Part shown: piece after piece, positions 45,289-55,926 of the stretch
Numbering within the stretch: the stretch's first letter is position 1
How the letters are laid out: every line of letters starts with the position of its first letter
Assembly (NCBI RefSeq): GCF_029510815.1
Contig: NZ_CP120360.1
Location: forward strand, 2,914,001 to 2,978,000
Direction of reading: 5' to 3'
Length of the DNA: 64,000 nucleotides
Origin: Janibacter sp. DB-40
GTDB taxonomy: Bacteria > Actinomycetota > Actinomycetes > Actinomycetales > Dermatophilaceae
Notes under the pieces: generated by a model
What the model was told of the DNA's origin: nothing
Database searches by the model: none
The model's input: the letters and a program-made list of their open reading frames with translations, nothing else
Position numbers and translations under genes: made by a program

Positions 45289-46494
45289 GTGACCGGCCTC
45301 GACGTCGCCGCGCTGCGCGCGAAGTTCCCGTCCCTCTCCTCCGGCATCGCCCACTTCGACGGCCCCGGAGGGACCCAGACACCAGCGGTGGTGGGTGAGG
45401 CCGTCGCCCGCACCCTGACCGGGCCGCTGTCCAACCGCGGCACCGGCGTGGTCAGCGAGACCAACGCCGAGGCGGCGATCGCGGACTTCCGCAGCGCACT
45501 GGCCGATCTGCTCGGTGCACGGCCGGAGGGAATCGTCTACGGCCGCAGCGCCACCCAGATCACCTACGACATCGCCCGGACCCTGGCGAAGGGGTGGGGT
45601 CCGGGTGATGACGTCGTCGTCACCCAGCTCGACCACGACTCGAACGTCCGCCCCTGGGTGCAGGCGGCCAGGTCCGTCGGCGCGACCGTGCGGTGGCTGC
45701 CGCTCGACCCGGCCACGGGTGACCTCGACCTCAGCGGCATCGACGGGGTCATCACCGGGCGCACCCGGCTCGTGGCGCTCACCGCGGCCTCGAACCTGCT
45801 GGGCACGCAACCCCCGGTGGCCAGGATCGCCGAGGCGGCGCACCGAGTGGGCGCGCTCGTCTACGTCGACGGCGTGCACCACACCGCCCACGCGAGCGTG
45901 GACGTGGCCGCCCTGGGTGCCGACTTCTACGTCTGCTCGCCCTACAAGTTCTTCGGGCCGCACTGTGCCGCGCTCGCCGCGGACCCCGAGCTGCTGGCGA
46001 CCCTCACCCCCGACAAGCTGCTGCCCTCCACGGACGAGGTACCGGAGCGGTTCGAGCTCGGGACGCTGCCCTACGAGCTGATGGCCGGCGCGACGGCCGC
46101 GGTCGACGTCATCGCCGGCATCGCCCCGGAGGGCGGCAGCCGGCGTGAGCGGCTGGTCCGTGCCCACGAGCTCGTACGCGAGCACGAGGACCGGCTCCGC
46201 CGGAGGGTCGAGGGGGGACTGGCCGACCTGGGCGACCGCGTCACGGTCCACTCGGTGGCCGAGCAGCGCACCCCCACGCTGTTCTTCACCTTCGCCGACC
46301 GGGACGCCGCAGCGGCCTACCGCTTCCTCGCCGAGCGCGATGTCCTCGCCCCGGCCGGGAGCTTCTACGCCTACGAGCCCTTCCGGGCGCTCGATCTGCC
46401 GGTGGACAGCGGGATGCGGGTGGGCCTGGCCCCCTACACCGACGACTCGGACGTCGACCGGCTCCTGGCGGGGCTGCGCGAGTTCCTCGCCTGA
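45289..46494 (+). CDS. Cysteine desulfurase-like PLP enzyme (class V aminotransferase family)
   Basis: 401 residues with the NifS/SufS-like fold: AHFDGPGGTQTPAVVGEA near 22, VDGVHHTAHASVDVAALGADFYVCSPYKFFGPHCAAL near 197-233, with the PLP lysine in SPYKFFG near 223. It belongs to the actinobacterial group annotated as cysteine desulfurase-like (TIGR01976), which lacks the usual downstream Suf partners. The active-site cysteine loop of SufS is not visible. The GTG start is one base after the SRPBCC stop. A tandem repeat block follows. Confidence 0.85.
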   Translation: MTGLDVAALRAKFPSLSSGIAHFDGPGGTQTPAVVGEAVARTLTGPLSNRGTGVVSETNAEAAIADFRSALADLLGARPEGIVYGRSATQITYDIARTLAKGWGPGDDVVVTQLDHDSNVRPWVQAARSVGATVRWLPLDPATGDLDLSGIDGVITGRTRLVALTAASNLLGTQPPVARIAEAAHRVGALVYVDGVHHTAHASVDVAALGADFYVCSPYKFFGPHCAALAADPELLATLTPDKLLPSTDEVPERFELGTLPYELMAGATAAVDVIAGIAPEGGSRRERLVRAHELVREHEDRLRRRVEGGLADLGDRVTVHSVAEQRTPTLFFTFADRDAAAAYRFLAERDVLAPAGSFYAYEPFRALDLPVDSGMRVGLAPYTDDSDVDRLLAGLREFLA

Positions 46495-46496
46495 GG

Positions 46497-46682
46497 ACCG
46501 CAAGAGCCTAAGCAGTTGCACAGACCCAGAGCCCGAGACCGCAAGAGCCTAAGCAGTTGCGGCTCTCCTGTGCCCGCAACCGCAAGAGCCTAAGCAGGTG
46601 CACAGACCCAGAGCCCGAGACCGCAAGAGCCTAAGCAGTTGCGGCTCTCCTGTGCCCGGACCGCACGAGCCTAAGCAGGTGC
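46497..46682. repeat. Five-copy 23-bp tandem repeat with alternating 17-18-bp spacers
   Basis: Near-identical 23-bp units (core CCTAAGCAG) begin at 46497, 46538, 46579, 46620 and 46660, a period of 41, 41, 41 and 40. The spacers alternate between two sequences: type A (46520-46537 and 46602-46619, identical) and type B (46561-46578 and 46643-46659, one end differs). Type A and the reverse complement of type B resemble each other (CACAG...AGAGCC against GGCTCT...TGTG), so adjacent A and B spacers can pair. Each unit is an imperfect palindrome (GCAA...TTGC). It lies between two convergent genes, and the fifth unit supplies the last codons and stop of the minus-strand gene. Confidence 0.9.
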
Positions 46683-47246
46683 AGAGGGGTCGCGGCCCGT
46701 CAGGGCGATGAGACGGTCCTGCCGGGAGGCGTCGGCGGGGACCTCCACCGCCGGTCCGCACACCCCTTCGCCACGGATGGCCTCGCCGAAGCCGGCGACG
46801 GACTCCTCGATCTGGTCGAGCTCGCGGTCGCTGAAGACGACCTCCGCCCCGGCCGTGCGGCCGATGTCCCACCGGTGCACGAGCAGGTCGAAACCGAAGA
46901 ACCGCTCGAAGGCGCCGCCGACCGTGCTCGTCCCGAAAGGGGTCTCGTACGGGCGCTCGGCGAGGGTGTCGTCGGCGAGCTGGCGGGCGACCGCCTCCGC
47001 GTGCGTGCGCCACGCCGTGGGCGCGCCCAGCGCCTCGACCGTCGGCGTCGGGTCGGGCATGTCGGCCCCGGCCTTCTGCAGGAAGTCGCGCTGGGTGTCG
47101 ATGAGGTGCTGGACCACGTCGAAGCCCGTCCAGCCCGCGCACGGGCTCGGGCCGGCGAGCCGCTGCGGGTCGACGGAGTCGACGAGGCGCATCAACGGCG
47201 TGTTCTTGCGGTCGAAGACGGAGGCGGCATCACGAGGAAGGGGCAT
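46671..47246 (-). CDS. Mycothiol-dependent maleylpyruvate isomerase/DinB-like domain protein
   Basis: 191 residues with the actinobacterial pattern CAGWTGFDVVQHLIDTQRDFL near 38-58, containing the first conserved His, and FGFDLLVHRWDIGRTAG near 125-140, containing H-x-x-D. This is the TIGR03086/MDMPI N-terminal four-helix fold whose histidines bind a metal; it often uses mycothiol. The ATG at 47246 begins MPLPRDAASVFDRKN. The C-terminal ...PSAPA and stop lie inside the last unit of the tandem repeat block. Confidence 0.8.
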   Translation of the reverse strand: MPLPRDAASVFDRKNTPLMRLVDSVDPQRLAGPSPCAGWTGFDVVQHLIDTQRDFLQKAGADMPDPTPTVEALGAPTAWRTHAEAVARQLADDTLAERPYETPFGTSTVGGAFERFFGFDLLVHRWDIGRTAGAEVVFSDRELDQIEESVAGFGEAIRGEGVCGPAVEVPADASRQDRLIALTGRDPSAPA

Positions 47247-47376
47247 GACCCCAGCGTGCCATCCCCGCGCGGGGCCCGACGCGGACGCCGGGGCGTGAAC
47301 GCTGCGCGAACCCTCGGCGAAGCCTGCGTCGTAGGCCTTGATCGCACGTCGCCGGACCGGGTGACATGGATGCGCC

Positions 47377-48216
47377 ATGACTGGGCTCCTCGTCGCGATC
47401 GGCGACTCCTTCACCGAGGGTGTGGGTGACCCGCACCTGCACTACCCCAACGGCCTGCGTGGTTGGCCGGACCGCCTCGCCCGCCAGCTGGGCAGGGCCG
47501 ACCGGAGCTGGCGCTACGCGAACCTCGGGGTCCGCAGCAAGTTCCTCGACCAGGTCGTCGCCGACCAGCTCGAGCCGGCCCTGTCGATGCGACCGACGCA
47601 CGTCTCCTTCGCCGCCGGCGGCAACGACCTGCTCTCCCTTCGGGCCGACGTCGACGACATCATCCGCCGCTACGGGGCAGCACTGCAGCGGCTCGTCGAC
47701 ACGGGCGCGCAGGTCGTCGTCTTCACGACCTTCGAGCCGCAGGCGAGCCTCCTCCTCGAGCCCTTGGTGCGCCGCGTGCGCACCCTCAACGTCGCCGTGC
47801 GCGACCTCGCCGCCACGCACGGTGCGGTGCTCGTCGACCACACCCGCATGCGTGAGTTCGACCAACGGTCCCTGTGGGCACCGGACCGGATCCACATGTC
47901 GCGCCAGGGGCACAAGCGGATGGCTGCGGCCGTCGCCGACGCACTGGGGGTGCCGCACACGCTCAGGCTGCGCGACCTGGTCCCCGGGGAACCAACCGGG
48001 TGGCGGCACGTGGCGCGCACGGAGGCGACCTTCGTCCGGGACGAGGTGGTCCCGTTGGTCCGGCGCCGGCTCCGTGGCGAGTACGTCGGGGACACCACGC
48101 GCCCGAAGTGGCCGGTGCCCATCCACCCGGCCGAGGGGATGAAGCGACTGGCCGCAGAGCAGGCCGCCCTCGAGCGGCAGGGGCGCCCCCGGGACGCCGC
48201 CCTCCACCGCACCTGA
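47377..48216 (+). CDS. SGNH/GDSL hydrolase
   Basis: 279-residue esterase/lipase-like protein. Block I is AIGDSFTEGVGD near residues 7-18 (nucleophile Ser 11), block III SFAAGGNDLLSL near 76, and block V PDRIHMSRQGHKR near 170, giving the Ser-Asp-His catalytic residues. There is no signal peptide, so it acts in the cytoplasm. The C-terminal ~80 residues are a basic extension. The 130-base upstream gap shows no recognised signal. Confidence 0.88.
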   Translation: MTGLLVAIGDSFTEGVGDPHLHYPNGLRGWPDRLARQLGRADRSWRYANLGVRSKFLDQVVADQLEPALSMRPTHVSFAAGGNDLLSLRADVDDIIRRYGAALQRLVDTGAQVVVFTTFEPQASLLLEPLVRRVRTLNVAVRDLAATHGAVLVDHTRMREFDQRSLWAPDRIHMSRQGHKRMAAAVADALGVPHTLRLRDLVPGEPTGWRHVARTEATFVRDEVVPLVRRRLRGEYVGDTTRPKWPVPIHPAEGMKRLAAEQAALERQGRPRDAALHRT

Positions 48217-48293
48217 GGACCTCCGTTCGGCCCCTGCGCCGAGGGATGTCACGATGCTGACGACATGTGCCGGGCACGACGGACGGAGGCCTC

Positions 48294-49505
48294 GTGGAGG
48301 TCAGTGCAGGAATCTGGGCCGCGACGATCGTCCTGATCGCCGGTCTGCTGGCGTTCGACTTCTTCTTCCACGTGCGCAAGGCGCACGTGCCCACCCTCCG
48401 CGAGGCGGCGATCTGGTCGGCCGTCTACGTCGGGATCGCGATCGTCTTCGGCCTCGCGGTGCTCCTCCTCGGTGGTGGCAGCGCAGGAGGTGAGTACTTC
48501 GCTGGCTACATCACCGAGAAGGCGCTCTCGGTGGACAACCTCTTCGTCTTCCTCATCATCATGTCCAGCTTCGCGGTACCCCGCGAGGACCAGCAGAAGG
48601 TGCTGCTCTTCGGCATCGTCTTCGCGCTGATCGCCCGGACCGGCTTCATCTTCCTCGGCGCCGCCCTGATCAACACCTTCGCCTGGGTCTTCTACTTCTT
48701 CGGGTTGATCCTCATCATCACGGCAGGCAACATGCTCCGGCCGGAGTCGAGCAGCAACCACGCCGGCGACAACATCGTGGTCCGGCTGGCCCGCAAGGTC
48801 ATCCCCACCACCGACTACTACGACGGCGACAAGCTCTTCACCGTCGACAACGGCAAGCGGGCGATGACCCCGATGCTCCTGGTGATGGTCGCCATCGCCG
48901 GCACCGACATCCTCTTCGCGCTCGACTCGATCCCGGCGATCTTCGGGCTGACCCAGGACGTCTACATCGTCTTCACGGCGACGGCGTTCTCGCTGCTCGG
49001 CCTGCGGCAGCTCTACTTCCTCATCGACGGGCTCCTCGACCGCCTGATCTACCTCTCCTACGGCCTGGCCGGGATCCTCGTCTTCATCGGCGTCAAGCTG
49101 GTCATCCACGCCCTCCACGAGAACACCCTCCCCTTCATCAACAACGGGGAGCCGGTCGACGTCATCGAGATCACGACGGGCCTGTCGCTGGGGGTCATCG
49201 TCGCCATCCTCGTCGTCACGATCGCGATGTCGCTCCTCAGCAAGGCCGGTCGGGCGCAGAACGCGATCGCGGGTGCCCGCCGGCACGCCACCGAGTACCT
49301 CGACCTCGGCTACACGACGGACGCCGAGGAGCGCGAGCGCGTCTACCGGGCGCTCGTCGCCGAGGGCGCGCAGATCCGCGCGCTGGGCCCGAAGTACCGG
49401 CAGAAGGCACGCGAGGAACAGGAGCTGCAGGAGCTGATCGACCGGGCCGTCGAGCAGCACGAGCGGGCCGTCGACGAGGGTCGGGAGTCCTCGCCGAGGC
49501 CGTAG
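48294..49505 (+). CDS. TerC/Alx family integral membrane protein
   Basis: 403 residues with nine predicted helices. The hallmark ALSVDNLFVFLIIMSSFAVP near 73-92 and AGTDILFALDSIPAIFGLTQD near 210-230 carry the acidic residues of the TerC/Alx family, which is linked to manganese export and tellurite resistance. A ~60-residue C-terminal helical tail is added. I chose the GTG at 48294, with GGAGG upstream, over a GTG at 48267. No yybP-ykoY-like riboswitch is visible before it. Confidence 0.9.
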   Translation: MEVSAGIWAATIVLIAGLLAFDFFFHVRKAHVPTLREAAIWSAVYVGIAIVFGLAVLLLGGGSAGGEYFAGYITEKALSVDNLFVFLIIMSSFAVPREDQQKVLLFGIVFALIARTGFIFLGAALINTFAWVFYFFGLILIITAGNMLRPESSSNHAGDNIVVRLARKVIPTTDYYDGDKLFTVDNGKRAMTPMLLVMVAIAGTDILFALDSIPAIFGLTQDVYIVFTATAFSLLGLRQLYFLIDGLLDRLIYLSYGLAGILVFIGVKLVIHALHENTLPFINNGEPVDVIEITTGLSLGVIVAILVVTIAMSLLSKAGRAQNAIAGARRHATEYLDLGYTTDAEERERVYRALVAEGAQIRALGPKYRQKAREEQELQELIDRAVEQHERAVDEGRESSPRP

Positions 49506-49527
49506 CAGTGGAGGGAGTCGGCCGCAC

Positions 49528-49598
49528 TTCGTATCGTCTGCAGCAGCTCGAGGTACGGCGGACGATACAAGCTGCTGCCTGCAGCAGTTCGTATCGTC
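49528..49598. repeat. Inverted and direct repeat cluster between terC and hspR
   Basis: TTCGTATCGTC occurs at 49528-49538 and 49588-49598, with its inverse GACGATAC at 49561-49568. CAGCAG/CTGCTG blocks follow each copy. The second half folds as an 18-bp hairpin with two mismatches (49561-49578 with 49581-49598), and the first half can form a competing hairpin with 49561-49578. It lies between convergent terC and hspR and probably terminates both, but the two alternative structures are unusual for a simple terminator. Confidence 0.75.
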
Positions 49599-49611
49599 GG
49601 GCGAAGGGGAG

Positions 49612-50070
49612 TCAGTCCCGCCGGGTGTGCGGGCGCCAGACGACGAGGGCCTGGCCGGCGTTGCGGGGACGCGGTCGCTGCCCGTGGCGCAGCGCGACGA
49701 TGTCCCCCTGCGAGCCGACGGCGAAGAAGCGGCTCCCCTGCCCGAGCTGCTCTCTGGCCTCGGCGAGCTCCGCGTCCAGCTCGCCGACCCGGGCGCGCAG
49801 GGCCGCCACCTGGTGCTCGAGCTCGAAGATGCGCTGGATACCGCCGAGGGAGACGCCCTCGTCCTGGGAGAGGCGCTGCACCTCGCGCAGCCGGGTGACG
49901 TCCGCGGCGCTGTACCGCCGGCCGCCACCACGGGTGCGCGAGGGGATGACCAGTCCCATCCGGTCGTACTGGCGCAGCGTCTGCGCGTGCATACCGGCGA
50001 GCTCGGCGGCGACGGAGATGACGAAGACCGGGGTCTCGTCGTCTCCGCTCAGTCCGGAGATCCGGGCCAT
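49612..50070 (-). CDS. hspR: HspR heat-shock repressor (MerR family)
   Basis: 152-residue MerR-type regulator: PVFVISVAAELAGMHAQTLRQYDRMGLVIPSR at 13-45 is the wing-helix HTH, and QVAALRARVGELDAELAEARE near 92-112 is a coiled-coil dimerisation helix. HspR binds HAIR repeats and represses dnaK and clpB; DnaK acts as corepressor. It is the last gene of the dnaK operon, as in Streptomyces, so it is autoregulated. I chose the ATG at 50070; a GTG at 50079 is possible. Confidence 0.93.
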   Translation of the reverse strand: MARISGLSGDDETPVFVISVAAELAGMHAQTLRQYDRMGLVIPSRTRGGGRRYSAADVTRLREVQRLSQDEGVSLGGIQRIFELEHQVAALRARVGELDAELAEAREQLGQGSRFFAVGSQGDIVALRHGQRPRPRNAGQALVVWRPHTRRD

Positions 50071-50104
50071 CGAGCTCACGTCCTCTCTGCGTCGGTCCCC
50101 CGCG

Positions 50105-51130
50105 TCAGCCCCGCGCCGCGGACGCGAGGTCTGCGCGCGGGTCGCCGGTGCCCGAGTCGCGCAGGACCTCGATGGCCTCGCGCTCGGCATCGCTCAGGTC
50201 GGTCGGCACGACGATCTGCACCTTGGCGAGCAGGTCCCCCTTCGCCTTGGCCGTCGCCACCCCGCGACCCTTGAGCCGCAGCACGCGACCGCTCGGCGTC
50301 CCGGGGGCGATCTTGACCTTCACGCTCGACCCGTCGAGGGTCGGCACGGCCACGGTCGCCCCGAGCGCCGCCTCGGCGAAGGTCACCGGCAGGTCGATCG
50401 TCAGGTTGTCGCCGTCGCGCCCGAAGACCGGGTGCGCCCGCACCGAGACGGTGAGGATCAGGTCGCCGCGGCCGACGCTCGGGTCACCGTGTGCGCCCTT
50501 GCCGCGCACGCGGATCTTCTGCCCGTCCTTGACTCCGGCGGGGATCTTGGCGTTGACCTTCTCGCCGTTGACGTCGAGGGAGATGGTGCGCCCCTCGACG
50601 GCGTCACGGAAGGACAGCTGTGTCCGGGCGGTGAGGTCGGCCCCCTTCTGCGGTCCACGGGGCGAGCGGAAGCCGGCACCCTGGCCGCCGAAGCCGGCCG
50701 GCCCGGCGCCGCCACCGAACATGGACAGGATGTCCTCCAGGTCCGGCTCACCGGCCCCGCCCCCGGCGAAGGGGGAGCCGCCCCCGGTGCTGTAGCGCAT
50801 CCGGGAACCGCCCCCTCCCCCGCCGAAGGCGGAGAAGATGTCCTCGAAGCCCCCGTTGCCACCGGGGCCACCCGCGGTGAAGCGGGCACCCCCACCGGTC
50901 ATGGAGCGGATCGCGTCGTACTCGCGCCGCTCCTCGGGGTCGGAGAGCACGGCATGGGCCTCGCCGATGTCCTTGAACTTCTGCTCGGCCGCTGGGTTCC
51001 CCTCGTTGCGGTCGGGGTGGTACTGCTTGGCGAGCTTGCGGTAGGCCTTCTTGATCTCGCTGGTCTCGGCGTCCTTGCTGACCCCGAGGACGGCATAGAA
51101 GTCCTTGTCCAACCAGTCCTGACTTGCCAT
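50105..51130 (-). CDS. dnaJ: DnaJ-type co-chaperone without zinc finger
   Basis: 341 residues. The J domain (residues ~9-72) has HPD in [11 protein letters not shown] Gly/Phe-rich linker follows at ~80-155, then two C-terminal substrate-binding domains. There is no cysteine in the whole protein, so the CxxCxGxG zinc-finger region of class A DnaJ is absent and this is a class B (CbpA-like) protein despite standing in the dnaK operon. The ATG has AGGAGG upstream. It should stimulate the ATPase of the neighbouring DnaK. Confidence 0.92.
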   Translation of the reverse strand: MASQDWLDKDFYAVLGVSKDAETSEIKKAYRKLAKQYHPDRNEGNPAAEQKFKDIGEAHAVLSDPEERREYDAIRSMTGGGARFTAGGPGGNGGFEDIFSAFGGGGGGSRMRYSTGGGSPFAGGGAGEPDLEDILSMFGGGAGPAGFGGQGAGFRSPRGPQKGADLTARTQLSFRDAVEGRTISLDVNGEKVNAKIPAGVKDGQKIRVRGKGAHGDPSVGRGDLILTVSVRAHPVFGRDGDNLTIDLPVTFAEAALGATVAVPTLDGSSVKVKIAPGTPSGRVLRLKGRGVATAKAKGDLLAKVQIVVPTDLSDAEREAIEVLRDSGTGDPRADLASAARG

Positions 51131-51157
51131 GTTCTCCTCCTTTCGGGCTTCGGGTGG

Positions 51158-51792
51158 TTACTGCGGGTCGGCGACGGCGACGCGGGCGGCCCGCAGCACA
51201 CGATCGCCTGCACGGTAGCCCGGCTGGAGGACGGTGACGACCGTCGTCTCGGTCGCGTCCGTCGGCAGCTCCGGGTCCTCGGGGTCCCACTCGGCGTGCA
51301 TCAGGGCCTCGTGCACGTTGGGGTCGAAGGGCTCGCCCCTGGCCCCGACGCGCTCCAGGCCGTACTTGCCCAGGGCCTGCTGGAGCTTGTCGGTGATGGT
51401 GCGCACCGGGCTGCCCTCGGGCAGGTCCCCGTGCTGGTCGGCGAGCTGGATCTCGTCGAGCACCGGCAGGAGCGTCTCGAGGACGTCGTGCGCCGCACGG
51501 ATCTGGATGTCCGCCCGGTCGCGGTCCACGCGCCGCTTGTAGTTGACGTACTCGGCCTGCAGTCGAAGCAGGTCCTCGAGGCGCTCGGCCGCGAGGGCGG
51601 TGTCGGGGTGCACATCGGTCTCGGGGGCGTCCGGCTCGGCCGACGCGTCGTCTCCGTCGGAGGCCCCGCCGGGGGCGGCCCCGGAGGGAGCAGTCTCCTG
51701 CTCCTCCGGGACCACCTCGGCCTCGACCGGCTCCTCGGCCCGGGTGTCCGCGTCAGCGGTCACCTCGGGGTCGATCGGCTGGTTGGGGTCGC

Positions 51793-51796
<4 letters not shown>
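51158..51796 (-). CDS. grpE: GrpE nucleotide-exchange factor
   Basis: 212 residues. The first ~75 are acidic and low in complexity, then comes the long dimerisation helix ([27 protein letters not shown] near 80-105) and the C-terminal beta domain with [21 protein letters not shown] near 150. It exchanges ADP for ATP on DnaK. The GTG start overlaps the dnaK stop (GTGA), so translation is coupled. It is 28 bases from dnaJ. Confidence 0.95.
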
Positions 51797-53691
<1,895 letters not shown>

Positions 53692-53739
53692 GGGGGTGCT
53701 CCTTCGTGATCGCGGCGCCGAGGTGGTTGACCCCGACGG

Positions 53740-53762
53740 AGTTGAGTTGTTGTCACTCAACT
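53740..53762 (-). promoter_or_regulatory. HAIR (HspR) operator 1 before dnaK
   Basis: AGTTGAGT, 7 bases, ACTCAACT: perfect 8-bp arms at 53740-53747 and 53755-53762. It ends 49 bases upstream of the dnaK start and overlaps the -10-like TATCTA (minus strand, 53763-53768), so binding would block the promoter. Confidence 0.88.
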
Positions 53763-53802
53763 TAGATACCGGCTCACGGCTTGCGCAAATCGGAGGCTCA
53801 AA

Positions 53803-53825
53803 AGTTGAGTTCACTCGGCTCAACT
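53803..53825 (-). promoter_or_regulatory. HAIR (HspR) operator 2 before dnaK
   Basis: AGTTGAGT, 7 bases, GCTCAACT: one mismatch between arms. It lies 40 bases beyond operator 1, on the far side of the putative promoter. The 309-base stretch 53692-54000 contains these two operators and the dnaK promoter; nothing else is recognised in it, apart from some sequence upstream of the broken membrane gene. Confidence 0.85.
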
Positions 53826-54000
53826 ACGGACGAAGGGGGATTGTTCCCGGCTCGGGGGATCGCGTGGAACCGCTGCGCGCAGCAGGCCCCCGGGATCGTG
53901 CGCCCTCCCAGCGCCCGCACCCGTTGCCGAGGTCGGCCGCGCTGACGGACAATCAGGTCGGGACCCACGCCCGGGGCCCGTCCGTACGGGGAGGTACGTC

Positions 54001-54374
54001 ATGACGACCACATCGACCCACCCATCGGCCGACAGAGGCGCTCACGACGTGCGCAATGCCTGGCTGAGCGTGCTCCTGCTGCCGATCGCCTTCGGTCTGG
54101 CCTTCCTCATCGGTGAGGGCCTCATCGGGCTCTTCGGGTACCCCGTCGGCGACACGGCCGGCGAGGCACCGCTGTGGGCCATCCTGGCGGCGACCATCCC
54201 GGCCCTTCTGGTTTCTGCCTACCGGCCCTCCTCTCCTCCTGGTTCGCCCGTCGGGCCGCCTCACACGGCGACCGCCGCGGGTGAGTACCGGCGACCCTGC
54301 TGGCCGTCGTCGCGCTGGCCTTCATCGCGATGAACGTCCTCGCCGGACTCGGTCTCGAGATGCAGTCGGGGTGA
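54001..54374 (+). pseudogene. Small two-helix membrane protein gene, frameshifted and with a stop
   Basis: From ATG 54001 the frame encodes a hydrophilic start and helix WLSVLLLPIAFGLAFLIGEG, then AILAATIPALLVSA. Near 54219 the sense continues in the -1 frame (LPALLSSWFARRAASHG), meets TGA at 54282-54284, and afterwards reads TLLAVVALAFIAMNVLAGLGLEM to a stop at 54374. Together these would make a ~123-residue, three-helix protein. A frameshift and a stop codon both have to be undone, so it looks inactive unless two sequencing errors occurred. No family is recognised. Confidence 0.6.
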
Positions 54375-55074
54375 CGGCGCCGAGGCCGGCGGCCACCGCC
54401 TCGAGGCGGAGCGCGACCAGGACGCACATGACGCACCAGGGCAAGAGCGACAGGATCGACATCACCAGCCCGAGGACGCCGAAGGTCGAGGGGATGAGCA
54501 TCAGCACCCCTGCCACGAAGGCCCACCACGCGACGGCACGCCCGAGCACCCGGGTGCGCAGCAGGGCGGTCGCGACCAGCAGCAGGGCGATCCCGTTGAG
54601 GATGTAGTAGGTCAGGAACGCCGTCCCCCGCCACGACGCCATCAGCACCTCCCCCGCAGCCAGGAGAGCCGGCCGGTCGGCGACGGGCGCGGCCGCGTGC
54701 TCCTGCGCAAGCAGCAGCATCTCGACGGACGGGTTGGAGGAGAGGTAGGCCGCCATGCCCAGGACGACCAGCAGCCCGGCGATCGCAGCCGTGGACCGGG
54801 CCTGCTGCCAGAGCACGACGACCAACGCCAGGTAGACCAGGGCGACCAGGACGTTGTTGAGGCCGTAGATCACGTCGAGGCTGACCAGGCCGAGCAGGGG
54901 ACTGCGCGTCATGAGGTCGACGAACTCCGCGGCCGTGGCCGGTGGCGGATGGAGGGCGAAGACGACGACCTGCACCAGGACGAGCACCACCGAGCCCAGC
55001 GCTGCGACGGCGCCGGTGCGCAGCACGCCCCGCCACGGAAGCAGGGCCTTCCGGGCGACGATCTCGTCGTCCAC
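54322..55074 (-). CDS. DUF4386-like integral membrane protein
   Basis: 250 residues with six or seven predicted helices. The wording AEFVDLMTRSPLLGLVSLDVIYGLNNVLVALVYLAL near 50-85 and AWRG-type ILNGIALLLVATALLRTRVLGRAVAWWAF near 160-188 is the pattern of DUF4386 and related permease-like proteins of unknown role. A GTG start at 55074 is used without a strong ribosome site. Its last ~17 codons overlap the broken membrane gene on the other strand. Confidence 0.7.
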   Translation of the reverse strand: MDDEIVARKALLPWRGVLRTGAVAALGSVVLVLVQVVVFALHPPPATAAEFVDLMTRSPLLGLVSLDVIYGLNNVLVALVYLALVVVLWQQARSTAAIAGLLVVLGMAAYLSSNPSVEMLLLAQEHAAAPVADRPALLAAGEVLMASWRGTAFLTYYILNGIALLLVATALLRTRVLGRAVAWWAFVAGVLMLIPSTFGVLGLVMSILSLLPWCVMCVLVALRLEAVAAGLGAVTPTASRDRVRRGRSSR

Positions 55075-55135
55075 GTACGCAAGTCTGGCACGGGCGGCAC
55101 ACGGTCACTCGGGTGCGCGGCCCTCGTGCCGCTGG

Positions 55136-55843
55136 TCAGCGCGCGACGTAGATGGTGTTGCTCGACTCGCCGCCGGTGAGGAAGTTGGCGAAGGCCACCA
55201 CGTGCGCGTCCACGTGGTCGAAGACCCGCTCGAGCAACCCGCAGAACTGCTCGTCGGGCGGGTCGTCCGACCAGAGCGCGAAGACCCCGCCGGGACGCAG
55301 GTGGGCGGTGAGCCGGCGCAGTCCGTCCTCGCTGTAGAAGGGGGCGTGGTCGGGGTGGAGCAGGTGGTGCGGGGTGTGGTCGATGTCGAGCAGCACCGCG
55401 TCGAAGGTCCGCCCCGGTGCGTCCGGGTCGAAGCCTGCCCCGGACGCCGCGAGCGCGAAGAAGTCGTCGTGCAGCAGCCGGGTGCGCGGGTCCCGCACGA
55501 GGTCGGCCGACTCGGGCAGCAGCTCGCGCTCGTGCCAGTCGATCACCTCCGCCATCGCGTCGACGACGACCATCGAGCGCACCCGCGGGTCCTCGAGCGC
55601 GGCCCGCGCGGTGCAGCCCAGGCCGAGGCCGCCGACGACGACGTCCAGCTGGTCCCCCTTCGCCTCGGCCAACCCCAGCCGGGCCAGCTCGATCTCGGCG
55701 ACCGTGAACAGGCTCGACATGAGGAACTCGTCGCCGAGCTTGACCTCGTAGACTTCCACCTTGAGCGTCGGTTCGACCCGCCGGCGCAAGCTGATCTCCC
55801 CCCGGGGCGTCGAGCTCCAGGCGAGCTCCTCGAATCGTCGCAT
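55136..55843 (-). CDS. Spermidine synthase-like SAM-binding protein
   Basis: 235 residues. The nucleotide-binding segment VVVGGLGLGCTARAAL near 67-82, MVVVDAMAEVIDWHERELLP near 90, and FDAVLLDIDHTPHHLLHP near 145 follow the polyamine aminopropyltransferase-like fold. The N-terminal tetramerisation domain of true spermidine synthases is short here. Substrate is unknown. It has 61 bases to the DUF4386-like gene downstream. Confidence 0.78.
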   Translation of the reverse strand: MRRFEELAWSSTPRGEISLRRRVEPTLKVEVYEVKLGDEFLMSSLFTVAEIELARLGLAEAKGDQLDVVVGGLGLGCTARAALEDPRVRSMVVVDAMAEVIDWHERELLPESADLVRDPRTRLLHDDFFALAASGAGFDPDAPGRTFDAVLLDIDHTPHHLLHPDHAPFYSEDGLRRLTAHLRPGGVFALWSDDPPDEQFCGLLERVFDHVDAHVVAFANFLTGGESSNTIYVAR

Positions 55844-55926
55844 CGCCCCAGTCTGCCCCCACCCCGGGCGTCGCGCGTCGGCGGAGCGGGTACGGCAAGG
55901 GGGGCGCCGTCATCGAGAGGAAGAGG

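Noticed and set aside
46497..46682. CRISPR array
   Set aside because: Repeat and spacer sizes look similar to a short CRISPR, but spacers are two sequences used alternately, and no cas gene is present.
48217..48293. Manganese riboswitch before terC
   Set aside because: The leader is only ~77 bases and lacks the two-arm structure of yybP-ykoY.
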